A stretch of 64,000 bases of DNA from assembly GCA_947579605.1 (NCBI GenBank), contig OX388312.1, positions 20,111,313 through 20,175,312 on the forward strand, in the 5' to 3' direction. The translations under genes were made by a program, and so were the position numbers. How positions within the stretch are numbered: position 1 is the first letter of the stretch; each line of letters starts with the position of its first letter. This DNA is from Athripsodes cinereus. Taxonomy: Eukaryota; Arthropoda; Insecta; Trichoptera; Leptoceridae. A model generated the notes under the pieces. That model ran no database searches. It was not told where the DNA came from and was given only the letters and a program-made list of their open reading frames with translations. This document shows positions 30,501-43,756 of this stretch, piece after piece.

Positions 30501-32912
30501 GGGTATTCGGTAGATTTACAATATGTACTTTTTTTTAAAAAAAAAACTCACTTCTTATTTATTTATTTAAAATCACACACGGCGTGAGCCTTTTACATGT
30601 TAACAAAAAAAAAGTATGACAGACATAAACATACAAGTATATTCTCCGTTCCATAATAAATTGTGACATCCATGATGGGTGGCATGGCTTATTGCTGACT
30701 TGAACATAATTACTTATGTCTTTTATTACATCCACACAGTTATGTTCACAGATTATTATGTTAATAAAAAAAAAACACTTTGAGAATCTTGATTTTTTTA
30801 AATTTCAGTAATTTTTAATGCATTTGGCATTCTACCCTATAGATACAACGGTAAATTTCTCAGTCAGTTGGCTGCTTTGGTGGTTACTTCCTGTAGGCTT
30901 CCCAAATAAATTCGGAGGCATACAGAGAACATTTTTCGCAGTACGGTTGATTGTTTGGCATTGTGAGCTGCATTCAAATTTATGACCAAAATTATTTTTT
31001 TATCGTTAAAGTGAAATACCAAACATTGGTTTGTTGACATTGATTTGGTAGCAATTTGATGTCCGGTTCTAACTCATTTATTATTAAATCACGGATGTAT
31101 ATCCATTTTGAATAAACGTTGCAATCCATCGGCCTAGAATTTCAATGAACTATGTAATACCTCCATCACTAATTGCCAAGAATTGGTGTTCATTGTTACT
31201 GTAAATGTCAATTCTATTGTTCACTAACTGGTGTTCAAATTCATTCCATAATAGACTCATTACAATTTACACTACACTCTTTATTGTTTAGAATCACAGT
31301 CACTATTTTCTGCTCTCTTGTTTCAGTTCATTGCTTGAATTATTGTTTTAAATTACTCACAATATTGTTTAATGAACAAAATTCTTTGAATGCAACTTTA
31401 AAAAAGGAGAAGTCTCTACTACAAAAGATTAATATTACGTAATTAATCAAGGAAGTTTTTAAAATGACTCTCAGATTAAAAATTCCAGACTGAGTGAAAA
31501 TTGTAAACGAAAATGAAAATATGCCATTGATTCTCTTGAGATTCAGGATTAAAAAAAAGAGATAAATTATTAAGAAAACAATAAGTCCTTTTCGGATGGT
31601 TTTATTTTTTGAGACAGAATATTATTTCCGTAAATAAAATCTTCGTTATGCATATATTTCATTACGTATCTTTTATATATAACATTTTATCTCTGTGATG
31701 AGTAATAAATCCTTTTGCGTGTGATTCTGGTTAAGAGTAGTATCTCAAAGTAAAAACGAATTGAATTAAAGTGAAAAACAACAACATGTCATAATAGAAT
31801 CCTTTATGTAGTGATATACAAGATAATATGAACATACTCGTATTATAATGATATAAAATATCTGTGTTTTCACGTCGTCTTTGCAGTGTACACTTTTCAC
31901 TGCTAGAAAAGGCGGTCTTGTGAAAGTAGTACGTGAGAGAAATTTAATTTATAAATGAAAAATGTAAGAAGTACGTATGTGGCGGTAGGAAATAATATGC
32001 TCCGAGAATATTCCCAGGTAAGCCAGGCTCCGTAACTGATTAGCGAACCGTTGCCGACACCGAGTCTTGAGAACGTAAGGAGTAGCTGCTTGCAATTTCT
32101 CATATATTTCTACATACATAGTGTTGTTAGTAATTTTACTGATGCTTGATAGCGGTAACTACTTATTTTTCTTGTGATATTGATATCTTTTAAAATCAAG
32201 TTTTAATTTACTATCTTCAGCCTTTAGTGTTCAAGGGGGAAGATCTTTCGAAGTAATAGATTAATAAACTAAAAGAAAAAAAAACATCTGGATACCTAAT
32301 TTATTTTATAACACTTTAGGAGTCGGAAAATCAAGTTGAAAATGATGACTAGTTTTGGAAGTATTGTGTATTTCTAGTCTTTTCGATTCTGTTTAAGCCA
32401 TGAATGGACTTGTTTGCAAGTGATTTTGGACTTAACATTCGCATTAATCACCTTGTCGAAAGTTGACTGTAAGGGATCGTCATTGAAAAATCCGTCTTTT
32501 GCCACTTTTTTATTATAGATTATTTATTATATTCTCCCTTTTAAATAATGACAAGACTAATATAGAATAAGATCATTCCTTGGCGTGTTACTTTATATGC
32601 CAAAATTCGTTTACTTTACAACTTATTTTCTTCTAAATAAACTTTGAAGTCAGTATCGATAGACATACATGTTTAAGTATGTGAATTCTTTTACTTCAGA
32701 TGTAAATGTTTAATTATGAAGAATACATTATTTTGAACACATTAGACACATTGTTACCAATCGTCTTGATGTTCTTTTTACAAACACGTGCAGAAAATAA
32801 ATCTCTCTTTAGTCATCACTTAATTTTATTAACATAGCACTCCCATATGATTTCCCATTCTTTTGTATCTTTAGCTTTCTGGTTTAAATTTCACTTAAAA
32901 ATCTTCTTTATA

Positions 32913-33175
32913 ACTAACTAACTAACTAACTATACCATCACGGCATATCCCACAACTGGGGTAGCCAGCAGATCAGCTGCATGTAAGAAACATGCAAACT
33001 GTCCTCTTCGTGCCAATATAAAATCAAGACATTCAGGATGGGTGGCAAACCTCATCGCTTAATTTAAGATGTAAAATGTCTTAATTTTTTCGAACACCTG
33101 CCTTTTACAGGACACTCGAAAACTTACGCAGAAGAGTGGGAGACCAATTCTTTACCGGGTGCTCCACGGGATAGA
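32913..33175 (-). mobile_element. Complete retroposon R copy with (TTAG)n tail
   Basis: Flanked by TTCTTTATA (32904-32912 and 33176-33184). On the minus strand it starts ATCCCGTGGAGCACCCGG and ends GGGATATGCCGTGATGG with TATAG, then (TTAG)n. It differs from the 44788-45034 copy at about four positions in 243 (roughly 98% identical). No ORF and no convincing tRNA-like promoter are visible. Precise duplications and a 3' simple-repeat tail indicate insertion by target-primed reverse transcription. Confidence 0.92.
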
Positions 33176-33184
33176 TTCTTTATA

Positions 33185-34149
33185 TCACCAAACCATATCT
33201 TATCCAGCCTGTATTCAGTTGTCACTTTATAGCTTTTTTATTTACCTTGAATTGGAGCACCTGGTAACGTGTCCTGTTTAGTTTTATGTTAGGGTTGCTG
33301 ACTTTTATTTATGCTTATTATTTGTTTAAATATAAAAATATTTAATTTTTATATTTAAATAAATAAATAATATTGTTTAAATATAAAAATACTCAGGATG
33401 ATTGGTTTCCAATCACATAAAGAATGACGTTTAAACGTCCAGGTTTATGTAAACTATACAAGAGATTTCATTGTAAAATGTTATTTCTGTACATTAAAAA
33501 AAGGGTTAATAAATTATTATATCTGTTTTATGGTATCTACGTATTACTATTAATAAAATGAGTTATGTAAATCCTCCTATATACAAAACGTATTTCAAGT
33601 GTAAAGGGATACCTTCAGGATTAGAATAAAGTGAAGTATATTCTCTAATGACGTCACTTATCTAATATGACCCTAACTTACATAATCCTGTAATTTACTT
33701 ACATAATAATGCTTTAGGAACTTACGTAAAACTAATCAAAACTTATTCTCTGTGTCTGTTAAGATAACGCCGTATCTGAGCATTAAATAATGTCAAGATT
33801 GTTGTCACATTGTGACCATCAGTAGAACTAGTACTGTGTAAGGGGTACTTCTCGTATTATGAATAATTCAACTGACCCATTTCCAGAATTATTACAAAAG
33901 TACCTATGTATATACAAACATACACACACCACTTATCTACTGAGAAGGCTCGTGTATTATATTATATTGTTTACCCATACATATGTATTATAACAAATAG
34001 ATTCATATAATATCGTAAAGTAAAATATTAACTCTTTCTCGTAGCTGTTCTTCTTTTTCTACTCGAGCAATTATTAGTCCCACATAATAGAAGAGTCTGC
34101 TTTCTATGTTTTTCATGGATTTGATCAGTGTTTGGACTTTCTTCTGAGT
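33185..34149. other. AT-rich stretch, no gene seen
   Basis: Contains a 15-bp AT-rich inverted repeat (33325-33339 and 33345-33359). Nothing else recognised. Confidence 0.45.
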
Positions 34150-34400
34150 CACCTACCTGGAACTTCAAGCTGATGAGCCTTATTAACGATGTAATCATGT
34201 GAAAAAAGAACAGAAAATTTCGCACTCTGGTTCATATCGTAAATAGCGTGGATACAGGTTTCTGGTATCTGATTCTTGCGTAGAATCCACCAAACTGTTT
34301 TGCGTAGAACACAATTGAAAACCTTTTCCATATCCAGTAATGCAATATTAGAGTGTATGTCACTTAGTGCTGTATTCCTTGGCGATTATATGGAGGGAAA
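34150..34400 (-). pseudogene. RTE/BovB-like RT fragment
   Basis: The minus strand encodes ALLDMEKVFNCVLRKTVWWI, then LRKNQIPETCIHAIYDM and a decayed continuation. The LDMEK.F block with the W(W/A)LRK..IPE pattern is the motif-A region of RTE-type reverse transcriptases. It is short, the GxxQG and YADD blocks are not found downstream, and no duplication was identified. Confidence 0.55.
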
Positions 34401-34525
34401 CGCTTAATCGTAGATCTAGATCTAGATATATATAAAAATAGTTGTAATTTTTAATCAGATTGAAAATGTCCTTAAAAACGAAAGACGTTCTTAATTAAAA
34501 TCTACACCTTAAGTAGAATTTTTCC

Positions 34526-34600
34526 ACCTGTTTTTTAATCCATTCTTCACAGTTATTACAAAAGAGTGAGAGGTCTATTCTTTACTACGTAACCTCTATA
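34526..34600 (-). repeat. Decayed 5' part of retroposon R
   Basis: Minus-strand match to the R 5' region: ACCTGTTTTTTA, AAAAGAGTGAGAGGTC and TATTCTTTACTACG correspond to the CCTGCCTTTTACA, GAAGAGTGGGAGACC and AATTCTTTACCGGG blocks of intact copies. Confidence 0.5.
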
Positions 34601-36944
34601 AAAATTTTGGTTTCATTTTCATTGTAACAAATATGAAACAAATCTCTGTAAATGCTTATTAAAAAAAAAATCATGATACATATGATTTTTATATTAACTA
34701 CATCTGAAATCCAAATACAATATGATGTGTGTGTTCTTTATTCTGATATAAACAAGATCCCTTTTAAGATAAATTGTCTTCTAATATTGATCTGTGGTGT
34801 ATTTAATTTTTTTATTATTTTGACTTGGATTCCCTTGAGAAGCAATGAGTTTGATTTATTTCATTCAAGAATATTATTTAACAAAGTATATTTTATCTCA
34901 TCGAATATTCTACTTTTATAAGTATTATTATTTGTTATATATTTTTCCATTGACGAATCTTCTGTCAAATTATTATTTTCTTTATCTCAGCGTGTCTCTT
35001 GATGATAAAAATAATAATATAACGTATTTGTTAATAATCTACCTATGATAGTACAATGTGTAAAAGTTATACCTTATATTCGCCAATAAATTGAAACGTT
35101 TGATTTGACTTTTTTTTCGTTTTTTACTACACAAATTTATTCAACATTTAAAACATTTAAGCGTTACGAAAATAACTACAAAAAATATTAATGATTTAAA
35201 TTTTTCAAAGGTGCACGTTGATAATAAAGAGTATTTTTAATCATTATTTTGTTCAAATTTTATGAAAAAATAATGTGATAAATTGGGTATATTCAATTTA
35301 CATCCCTGTAATGTTTGTTTCTTAGTTTTTGATGGATATACCTATAGAGCTTTTTGTAGATATGATATGCTTGAAATTTTATCATTTTCAGTGTTTTATT
35401 TTTGCCTGTTCTTCATTAAATATAAGAAAAACACTGCGGAATAATTCGACCGTAAACATAATATCATAAAATCTAGAAAATAAAACCCATATTTTATTAA
35501 CTTACGTATGCTAGTAGGTAACTATGACGATGAAATAATATGATTCGCCATTTTGTGCACGTACAAGATTCAGCACGAAGAATCATAATATTTCTTATTT
35601 GAATTTCAACAACATCAAGATACACTTTCATTAAAGTTTTCTTACATTTTATTGCGCACTGAAGAATAAACAAGACAAATAAATAGTATTTCATTATTTT
35701 TTGTTACCTACTTTATCTCGTTTCTTAACTACCTACCAACAAAAGTTTATAATATTATTATTATTGTTGATCTTCCAATTCATGGTAATTATATTATTTT
35801 TCTTTCTGATAAAAAAACACACCCATCCCAATGCGAGGAGAACAAAAGTTATAATGAAATTTGTATTTCTGAGGGTCGAGATATAAAGAGGAATAATAAT
35901 AATAATATTATTATATAATATTATGTGTTTAATTAGCAGAACCGAGAACCTTAGTATTTTGGAAATGAATCCTATTTATTCATAACAGGAACCTTATTAA
36001 GAAAAAGTAAATGGTAACGGTCGCATTTACTTCCTGAAAACGTAATCGAGATAAAGATAATCTGAGGAGATTTACGTCTTCTAAGAGATGAGAGGGATTA
36101 ACCACCATTATAATCTACATTTATGTATGAAATATTAAAATAACATTAAATTTTCTTTAAGTAGGTATCAGTCGCGTGCCTGCCATACATGCAAAAAAGC
36201 ACAGCATGCCCATAGAATCTATGAAGAAAATATTGAAATCATCAAAAACTAGTTTGAATTTGCCGCCAAACATTTCGTTGCAAAGAGAACAATTCACAAA
36301 AATATACGCAGCAAATATACAATTTTTGTAAGTTTTAGAGTTTTTATCAAAAGCGCGTACTATTTGTATTGAAGTGCGTGTACAATCGATACGTTATTTT
36401 GACTTTTTTTAATAAAATCCAATAATTTACCGTGATAGCTAAATTAATGGAATAGTAAGTTATTGCTTTATACGTTGCGTCTGGTCTCACTAACACACAC
36501 TTAAATTTTAGTGTGAATACGTAGTAGGCAATGACGCGCCATATATGTGTATTATTGGGTATGTTTGGTTGTATGTGTGCAATCTTAAGGACAAAATAAG
36601 CAAGCATCTCAAAGAACGTTTGGGTGCATAATGTACCTATATGAGTATGTTTTTATTTGTATTGGTTGTGTGATGATTGTGTGAGTCGTGCGTAACGTAC
36701 TAGGCAGTTAAAAATAATTTGAAGGTAGATACTATGGGCAACCGCTAATAGTTTTTAGACTTGAAACGTTCTTCATAAAGGATTGATTAATATTATGATG
36801 GATGCGCGAGACAAAATAAATTGTATAGTAATTACGACATTTAACTTTAAAGTTACTTACATACTTAAAAATAGTATTTATTTGCATCGCAGACTTCTTG
36901 TATTTTATTTATTTATATTAAGGACCCATGAAGTCTTTGGCAAA

Positions 36945-37056
36945 CAATAGATCTCCCACTAAAGTTTTTAAGTGTCTTTTAAGAGACGTCGCATATAAAC
37001 CATTTAATATCTTAAATTCAGCAAAGGGGTATGTCAACCATTCTGGATATCTTATT
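36945..37056 (+). repeat. Decayed middle part of retroposon R
   Basis: AGATCTCCCACT, AAGTTTTTAAGTGTC, AATATCTTAAATTCAGC and CATTCTGGAT align in order with the intact R copy on the plus strand. Confidence 0.5.
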
Positions 37057-37850
37057 TATTTAATTTTTTTTATTATAACGAATGTTAGACCAACATGAAA
37101 AGCCTAGTCCCGTCTCCGATATATATATATTATATTATTCTCAAGGACGTCCACTCGTTTGCGAGTAAAATAGTATATTTGTACAAAGCATGCCCGATGT
37201 GAAAAGCCTAGTCCCGCCACTGGTAGGTATATAAAAATAATTTAAATTTAAGTTGTCTTTTTCAATGCATTAATATATTTTTGAAAATATATAAAAAAAT
37301 ATTGGTATTGTATTCCTTGTGCTATCAAGAGCAGCTTTTAAGGACAATTTATAAGCGACGAGGAGTTGTTATTAATTTATTTTTATAATTTTGATGAAGG
37401 TACTCTTAATCTAGGGCAGTCAGCTTACTCAATTATCATATGAATTTATGATAAAAATATTTATATTCACAGATATTTTTTATAAGAACTAGTTTTCATT
37501 CTCGGCATTATCATAAAATAAATAAAATGTAACAAAAAGCTCTCATAAAAAATTTATTTACTTTGAATGTGATCAATGAAATTCCTTTTGATAACAGACC
37601 AACCGACAAGTAAGAACCCACAGACGTTGATATTTTTACGACTATGATAGTGTTTTCTTCATAATTCAGACGAGATCATTACATAACGGTATAAAATGAT
37701 GTGAAATAAAATATTGTGTCGTAAATACTAAAGAATGTAACAGGGTTGCCAGTATAATAAAAAAATACACTTCAAATTGTGCAGGGTGTTTGGAAGCTTA
37801 AATATAATCTTGTTAAAATAATAAGACGATTAATTCACGGATATGCTTGC

Positions 37851-37896
37851 AGAAAATACAAATTGGTGTAGAATTGTACACCAATTTGTATTTTCT
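37851..37896. repeat. Perfect 20-bp hairpin
   Basis: AGAAAATACAAATTGGTGTA (37851-37870) and its exact reverse complement (37877-37896) are separated by only 6 nt. Confidence 0.88.
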
Positions 37897-39138
37897 TATG
37901 CTTCTTTTTTTCTCAAATTTTCCTTTATTTTTTTTCTATTTAATCATTCGTTCGTTCTTCATCTTGTTTCTCCATCAATAATGATTTTGTAAAATCGTTT
38001 CTGATATTGTTGTCACAAAAACAGTGTATAGAACTATTATATTTAAATAAGAAGGCACTATTTTCGATAAACAATTTATGAATGTATATATACATACGGC
38101 TTGATTCTTTTACATGCTAAAAAATTATTTAAAAAAAATGACAAGCAAAAATAACAAAGTGAAAATAAATATACAAGTCAATATCGGCAGGTATAAAAAT
38201 CGGTAAATTTATTTAAATTTTAAATAGTCAATACAACTTAAAGTCAACAATAATAAGACAATTAAAGCAAAAATAGTAATAATTAATGTTGAACGAATGC
38301 CAATCTAAAAACAAAGCCTAAAGCTCACATTGCTTTATAAACAGTCTCCACTATATGTTGAATAAAAGTTATTCTAAGAGAAGGTTACCAAATACCAAAG
38401 TCCCATTAGTTTGATACAACTTCAAGTGCAATAGTATAAATAAAAACAAAAATATGTTAGTATATTGTTGGTAATACAATAAAAAAACAAAATGAGATAA
38501 AGCGTCCTGGTATGAAATAGTAATTAATACTTATTATCAATTGCGAAACAACATAATTGTTGAAAATTAGCTTCATAACTTCCACTCTGTATAAAAACAT
38601 TTAATGTTTTGATACTTAACGATATATTATACATAAAATGTTCTCAGATATATTTGCTAGTAAAATATTATAGCCGAAAATCACATGATGTAAAAAATAG
38701 CGTTTAAGTTTGGGGTGGATATTTTTTTATAGTCTTAATTACTTGCGGTCCAGGGAAAATTAAATTTCGTATGGTAGTTTGTATCAAACCTAAATGTTCA
38801 CTCGTAGTTAGCAATAAGCTCGTGTCGTGAAACATTACACCAATAGCTTTAAGCTAAATTTAATTTAAATTGAATTAAATATAATTATTCAAGATGCGAT
38901 AATCAAACTACTATCATACTCTAATTCGATACAGAGAATAGAATAACACAAATTAATACTTATGTATATAATGTAAAAAAAAAACTAGCTATTAAACTTC
39001 AAACATTCCCATTACTTAAACTTTTCATAAGATAGCAAACGTCCCAGACTATACGTTTGTCTAATGATGAGGCAGATCGGCCTTTAGAGCTCTTGAAAAC
39101 CGGCTTGTGATCTAAAAATTGCTGTGAAAACACTAAAT

Positions 39139-39898
39139 CATCATCATCATCGCCCTCAACGCTCCTCTCGGGAGCACAGGGCAGAAACCAGCCTCCTCCA
39201 TTCAGAGCGTCTCTGTGCCAATTGCGTCACCTCTTCCTACGACATTCCTTGTGCTCTGATATCGTTGTCATAGGAACGGTGTATTGTGAAAGAGGGACGC
39301 CCGGGCCTACGGAACCCCTGCGGACGGAAGAACAGTGCTCTTTTTGGCCAACTATCATTGGGCATTCTCAAAACATGTCCCAGCCAGGACCATCGTCTCT
39401 CTTGTATTACGGAGATTACAGGTCTCTGCTGGGTGCGCCGGCGCACAGCATCATTTGTAACATGTTCATACCATCTGACATCCAAAATCCTTCTAAGACA
39501 CTTGTTTTCAAAGCTTAGTATCTTCCGCTCTTGAGCCTTGGTTAAGTGCCAAGACTCGCAGTCATACAGAAGGATTGGGATGATGCACGCATTGAACAAG
39601 CGACATTTTGTCCTGATGCTGAGTCTCAATAAACATTATTACCGCCCAGAAGGGACATTGAAGAGAGAAGTAATATAAAAGATTCCCACGACGGCGGTTT
39701 TGGCCGGCCGGCCCTTCAGGCCTCCCTAATGGCCCGCCCGTGAGGACAATTTTGGTTTGAATGTGCGGATAAGTAGGAGTTAAAGACTCCTGAGGTATCC
39801 GGGTGTGTGGTGGATCTTTTTTCAATGATGCTGAGTCCAGACGCCTTCCAAACTTTGTTCATGTTGTTGAAAGCCCCGCTAGCTGCTCCTATGCGGAT
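39139..39898 (-). mobile_element. LINE-C 3' end with internal insertion
   Basis: Flanked by ACTAAAT (39132-39138 and 39899-39905), with an (ATG)n tail on the minus strand (CAT repeats at 39139-39150). The coding part enters at 39898 (RIGAASGAFNNMNKVWKASG), is interrupted by the 200-bp insert 39626-39825, and continues to about 39237: SIRTKCRLFNACIIPILLYD, HLTKAQERKILSFENKCLRR, WLGHVLRMPNDSWPKRALFF, RPGRPSFTI. Only the region after the RT core is present. Related copies: 18084-19974 and a decayed one at 59904-60040. Confidence 0.88.
39626..39825. mobile_element. 200-bp insertion of an unclassified retroposed repeat
   Basis: Exactly bounded by the 12-bp duplication TGATGCTGAGTC (39614-39625 and 39826-39837); removing it restores the LINE-C reading frame (...GLSIRTK...). 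It contains TTTTGGCCGGCCGGCCCTTC followed by AGGCC and ends TTTTTTCAA. A related, more diverged copy is at 4322-4565. There is no tRNA-like head. Twelve-bp duplications suggest LINE-mediated insertion; the parent family is unknown. Confidence 0.85.
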
Positions 39899-40402
39899 AC
39901 TAAATATAAGTGTTTTATTTTTACTCTTTTATTTATCATTATCTTTTATTTATCATGAACCCTGACCAAATACCGTCGACTATATTGACCTGTAATGGTG
40001 TATCCGAGATTCATCTACAATAATTAGTCAACACTAAAAAAAATCATTTATTATGCTTAAACTATACCAACAGAGCGTTGCTAATTATCACTCAAATCAT
40101 GACAGCTTCTCAAACCTAGAGTTTGATTCAATATACTCGTATGACAAACACGTTCATTGGATATTCATAGCCTTTGTTTACTCTTTCACTTTAATTCGAC
40201 GGTTGTTATTTGAATATTTGAGCGATTTTATCGTCAGCGGTTGCAGTTTTTTGGCGTCCCGTATATGCTGGTACGGACACGTTTATATTTAACTTCAAGG
40301 AATCTTACGGTGGTACATGATTGCGCAAAGTCCCCATACACAACGTCCAACTCATTTGCGTAGGCGTATTGTCTATTATAACCAAACATTTCATAGCAGC
40401 TC

Positions 40403-40437
40403 TTAGAGAATGGACCTCATTCCGGTCCATTCTCTAA
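40403..40437. repeat. 14-bp perfect inverted repeat at a LINE 3' end
   Basis: TTAGAGAATGGACC and GGTCCATTCTCTAA around a 7-nt loop, overlapping the 3' boundary of the LINE fragment at 40435-40640. Confidence 0.75.
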
Positions 40438-40640
40438 TATTGCGCAGCCAGGACATCTGCTTTCTGCCAACTCCCCGTCATCCATCTTGCCCTCCAATAA
40501 AAGGCGGAGGAGACGGTACTTCTCTCCACGCAGCACGTGACCCAAATATGAGACCTTCCTCACTTTAACAATCGACAACAGCTCTCTCTTGGCTCTGTCT
40601 CTCCTAAGCACTTCGATGTTACTGACCCTTTCGGTCCAAG
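40435..40640 (-). pseudogene. LINE ORF C-terminal fragment
   Basis: Minus strand: VSNIEVLRRDRAKRELLSIV, KVRKVSYLGHVLRGEKYRLL and LLEGKMDDG, the familiar LGH..R...Y.LL.L.LEGK block found downstream of the RT in RTE-like and related LINEs. The frame is open from about 40640 into the hairpin. Upstream RT sequence is absent. Confidence 0.7.
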
Positions 40641-43567
40641 GTATATATAATTTTTAAACTTACTGTAATTAATTACTTAGTTCACCTGAATCTGAACTTT
40701 AATAGGGAAAGAGAGTTACGAGTAAACAGATAAAATAAAAAAGAGTATGCTGCACCAACTAATGATAGATTATTCGCAACGGAACTCTTTTCTCTTGTAT
40801 GTGCATACTTACTTCTCGAAGCTTTCAATATAAACTTCTGATAATTCCAATTTAGCCTCCAGTATCTATCTAATAATAGTATGGAGGGGAAAAACGAAAA
40901 AACAGAAGCACGTTGAAAAACTTTTCAACGTTTCAGTCCATTGAACGTAGATATTTTGTTTTTGTTAGTTAAACGTCGACCTGTAATGGAGTTCTATGGA
41001 TATTCAAAGAGCAAGTATTTGATGTCTGTAATATGTTATATAAACTTGATATAAATAATACAACTATAATAAAAAAAAGTAAAAAAAATACTCATCCCGG
41101 TATGTATAAGGGAAATGCTTACTGTTTACATAAAACATATTTACATAAATTAACAATAAGGCAATGCTTTAAAAGCGATTGTTTTAATTTTTAAGTATTT
41201 TATTGACATCTTGTAGCTTAAAAACCCAAATGCAATGAGTACACTGGTTACTCAAGATGTGGAAGATTTTGTGATATTCAATATCTTTTTAACAAAAAAC
41301 ATCTGACGATGTTTTTAAAAAATATTAATTTTAAAAATAAATATAGCGGTCTCATCACATATGTAATTTCTTTCAGGCAAAAGTGTTTTTTCAATCCTGC
41401 TGAGACAGCTTTTCTTCAAACCATGGGATGCGCAAATTTCGAATGAAATATCGAATAAATCCCAAGACCTAGATGATGCAAGTTGACTACGATAGCCGTT
41501 GCACCACGTGGCCGGTTGTAGGTACTACTTTATATACATCACGCAGATAATAATGTAATTTCTGCTAGTAAAATTATATCAGTACATTTTCATATCAACT
41601 CATATCAAAGCTTATTATGACATTCTAACATAAATAGATATACCAACATGAATTACTGTCGTATACCTGTGTACAAAATATGAAAAAAGCTTCCTTTATT
41701 TTCGTACTCAATATCGGGTCTGTATTTCAGTTAAAAAAATTAAGGAATATCTTTCAGATTATGGTTATCTTTTAAGGTTATCTACCACGGTGAAACATTA
41801 ATTCAAAATGAGGACATGAAGGCCGTCAGAGTCGATAATATCGTATTAAAATTTTCATAAAGTTTTTAGATTCTTGATCTGTATAACATTGTTTTTTATT
41901 TTATATACGCATTGTTAATCTGTCTGTTTCCAAAATATATGAAAAAATCATTACAAACAGGATATATATAGACAAAAGTACTACATATTATAAGGTTGTA
42001 TACATAGTATATTCTTTTACAGTACATTTATTTCCTCGCATTTCCTAGTATAAGATAATATATTTCATTACTTTAAAATCGTCAGTTGAGTGAAAGGTAT
42101 ACGAATTTGTAGAAACGTTTTGAAATATACACGAGTTGTTAGCTTCTAAAACATTTTATTCGTACCTATAGCTTAAACGTATTAAGTGTTTTTATATGAT
42201 AATATCTATATCTCTCGAGTACATTATATTTGCGGACATGTTGTTAAATTAGCAAAAGTATGATGAATAATAATGTTAAAGTCATACACAAGTTTATTAT
42301 AAATGTTTTACGAGTCTGTTTGGTATTTGCGGCGTCCAACATAATATTTTCCAACGCTCACTATATCAAACAGAAATGATGAACGTGAAAACATTTTATT
42401 AATTAACATTTATTTAGAGTACATGTAAAAAGTGATGGAAATTAAACCCGAATAATTGATAACATGAGGTTTTAAATTGCTGTAATAATGGAAATGTATA
42501 TTGGATATTCAGCAAAGCTCCTCATTTAAATAATTACTCCTGTGATAAACACTAATGTTCCGACTTTACGAGGATTTCGGATATAAACTAGATACGTGGT
42601 TAAATATTAATTACAAATAAATTTAAGTAAATTATTTAAAGAAAATGTCAATAGATTTTCGAATATACACGTAGATATAAAGTTTCCATAATATATTCGT
42701 AACATTTAAACATATCTTCATACTAATAAGTGCTATCATTTTATAATGAACTAAGCACATAATATATTATAAATTTTATACGAGGTTTTTTCTTCCCATC
42801 ACTTCATGAAACTTTACAAAATGTGCTTATTCAATATCGTTGAGAAATGTGTGAATTTTTTTTTTACAATTAATCCTAAAAATAAGTATAATAAATTTAC
42901 GAATTCCTTTTTATACAAGGTTCAAGGAAAAATAAAATTTAAGTTTGTAAATTCTATTTTCTCTATATGCGTTGGTGCTATATGATTATAAACCTAGACA
43001 ATTTATTCTTAAATGCCTCGTTTTGTGGACAACAACCCCAAGTACTAGAAATTGTAAAGATTATATGAAACAATGCTTCAAGTCACATCAACTTCAAACG
43101 GCGATAATTGACGTTCTAGAGCGAGTAAAAATTATGGGTTATGAGTTATCAAAACATGTAGGTATTAGAGCGGGTGTGTTAATTTTGATTACTCAATAAA
43201 TTATTTTAGCAAAGTACGAGTAAAATTTATAATTTTGGATTATGACATTAACTCATTACTTGAACCATTCTTGCATAACATTTTGTTCCACTGGTTGTCG
43301 ATCTACCATATATATATATATATATATATATATTACAAGCTTATCACTTAGAATGAGGGTAATTAGTGTTTTCATTCCACATCCAGATACGTATTTTAAA
43401 AAAATAACATCAACAATTTAAATTAAGATCGCAACGTCAAAATATCAGGAATATCAAAAATTATACTTACCTGCTCATCATTTCCTACATTACATCATCT
43501 GAAACAGAATCGTGTATTTCGCAAAGTGAACAAGGTAAAAATGTTTTATGATTTTACGATACTGTTA
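40641..43567. other. AT-rich stretch, no gene seen
   Basis: Contains a (TA)n tract at 43308-43333. The open frame 42972-43199 has no recognisable family. Nothing else assigned. Confidence 0.5.
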
Positions 43568-43575
43568 TCTATAAT
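43568..43575. repeat. Left 8-bp target duplication of hAT-2
   Basis: TCTATAAT, identical to 45269-45276. Confidence 0.9.
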
Positions 43576-43756
43576 CAGAGATGTGCAAAATACTTCCAAA
43601 AAAGTATTTAAATACAAAATACAAATACTTTTGAATTTTTGTATTTGAAATACAAAATACTAAATACTTTTTCAAAATGGTATTTAAATACAAAATACAA
43701 AATACGTATTTTCAAAATACTTTTTTAAAATACCTTTTTAAAATACTTTTACAAAT

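Larger units (their letters stand above)
28931..32903. other. AT-rich stretch with scattered repeat fragments
   Basis: Holds a SINE-1 downstream fragment at 29523-29556, an L2-like LINE end at 29732-29815 and a tRNA-like SINE fragment at 30390-30500. Open frames at 29224-29442, 31173-31442 and 31903-32103 show no recognisable family. Confidence 0.45.
34601..39131. other. AT-rich stretch, no gene seen
   Basis: Holds an R fragment (36945-37056), a perfect hairpin (37851-37896) and a direct repeat GTGAAAAGCCTAGTCCCG-like at about 37095 and 37198. Short open frames (34652-34921, 34845-35048, 35497-35694, 35701-35886, 36347-36607) are low-complexity. Confidence 0.45.

Noticed and set aside
34652..35048. 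Overlapping hydrophobic frames
   Set aside because: Low-complexity I/L/Y/F content driven by base composition.
37090..37215. Paired GTGAAAAGCCTAGTCCCG repeats as transposon ends
   Set aside because: They are in direct, not inverted, orientation about 100 bp apart and no duplication or third copy supports an element.
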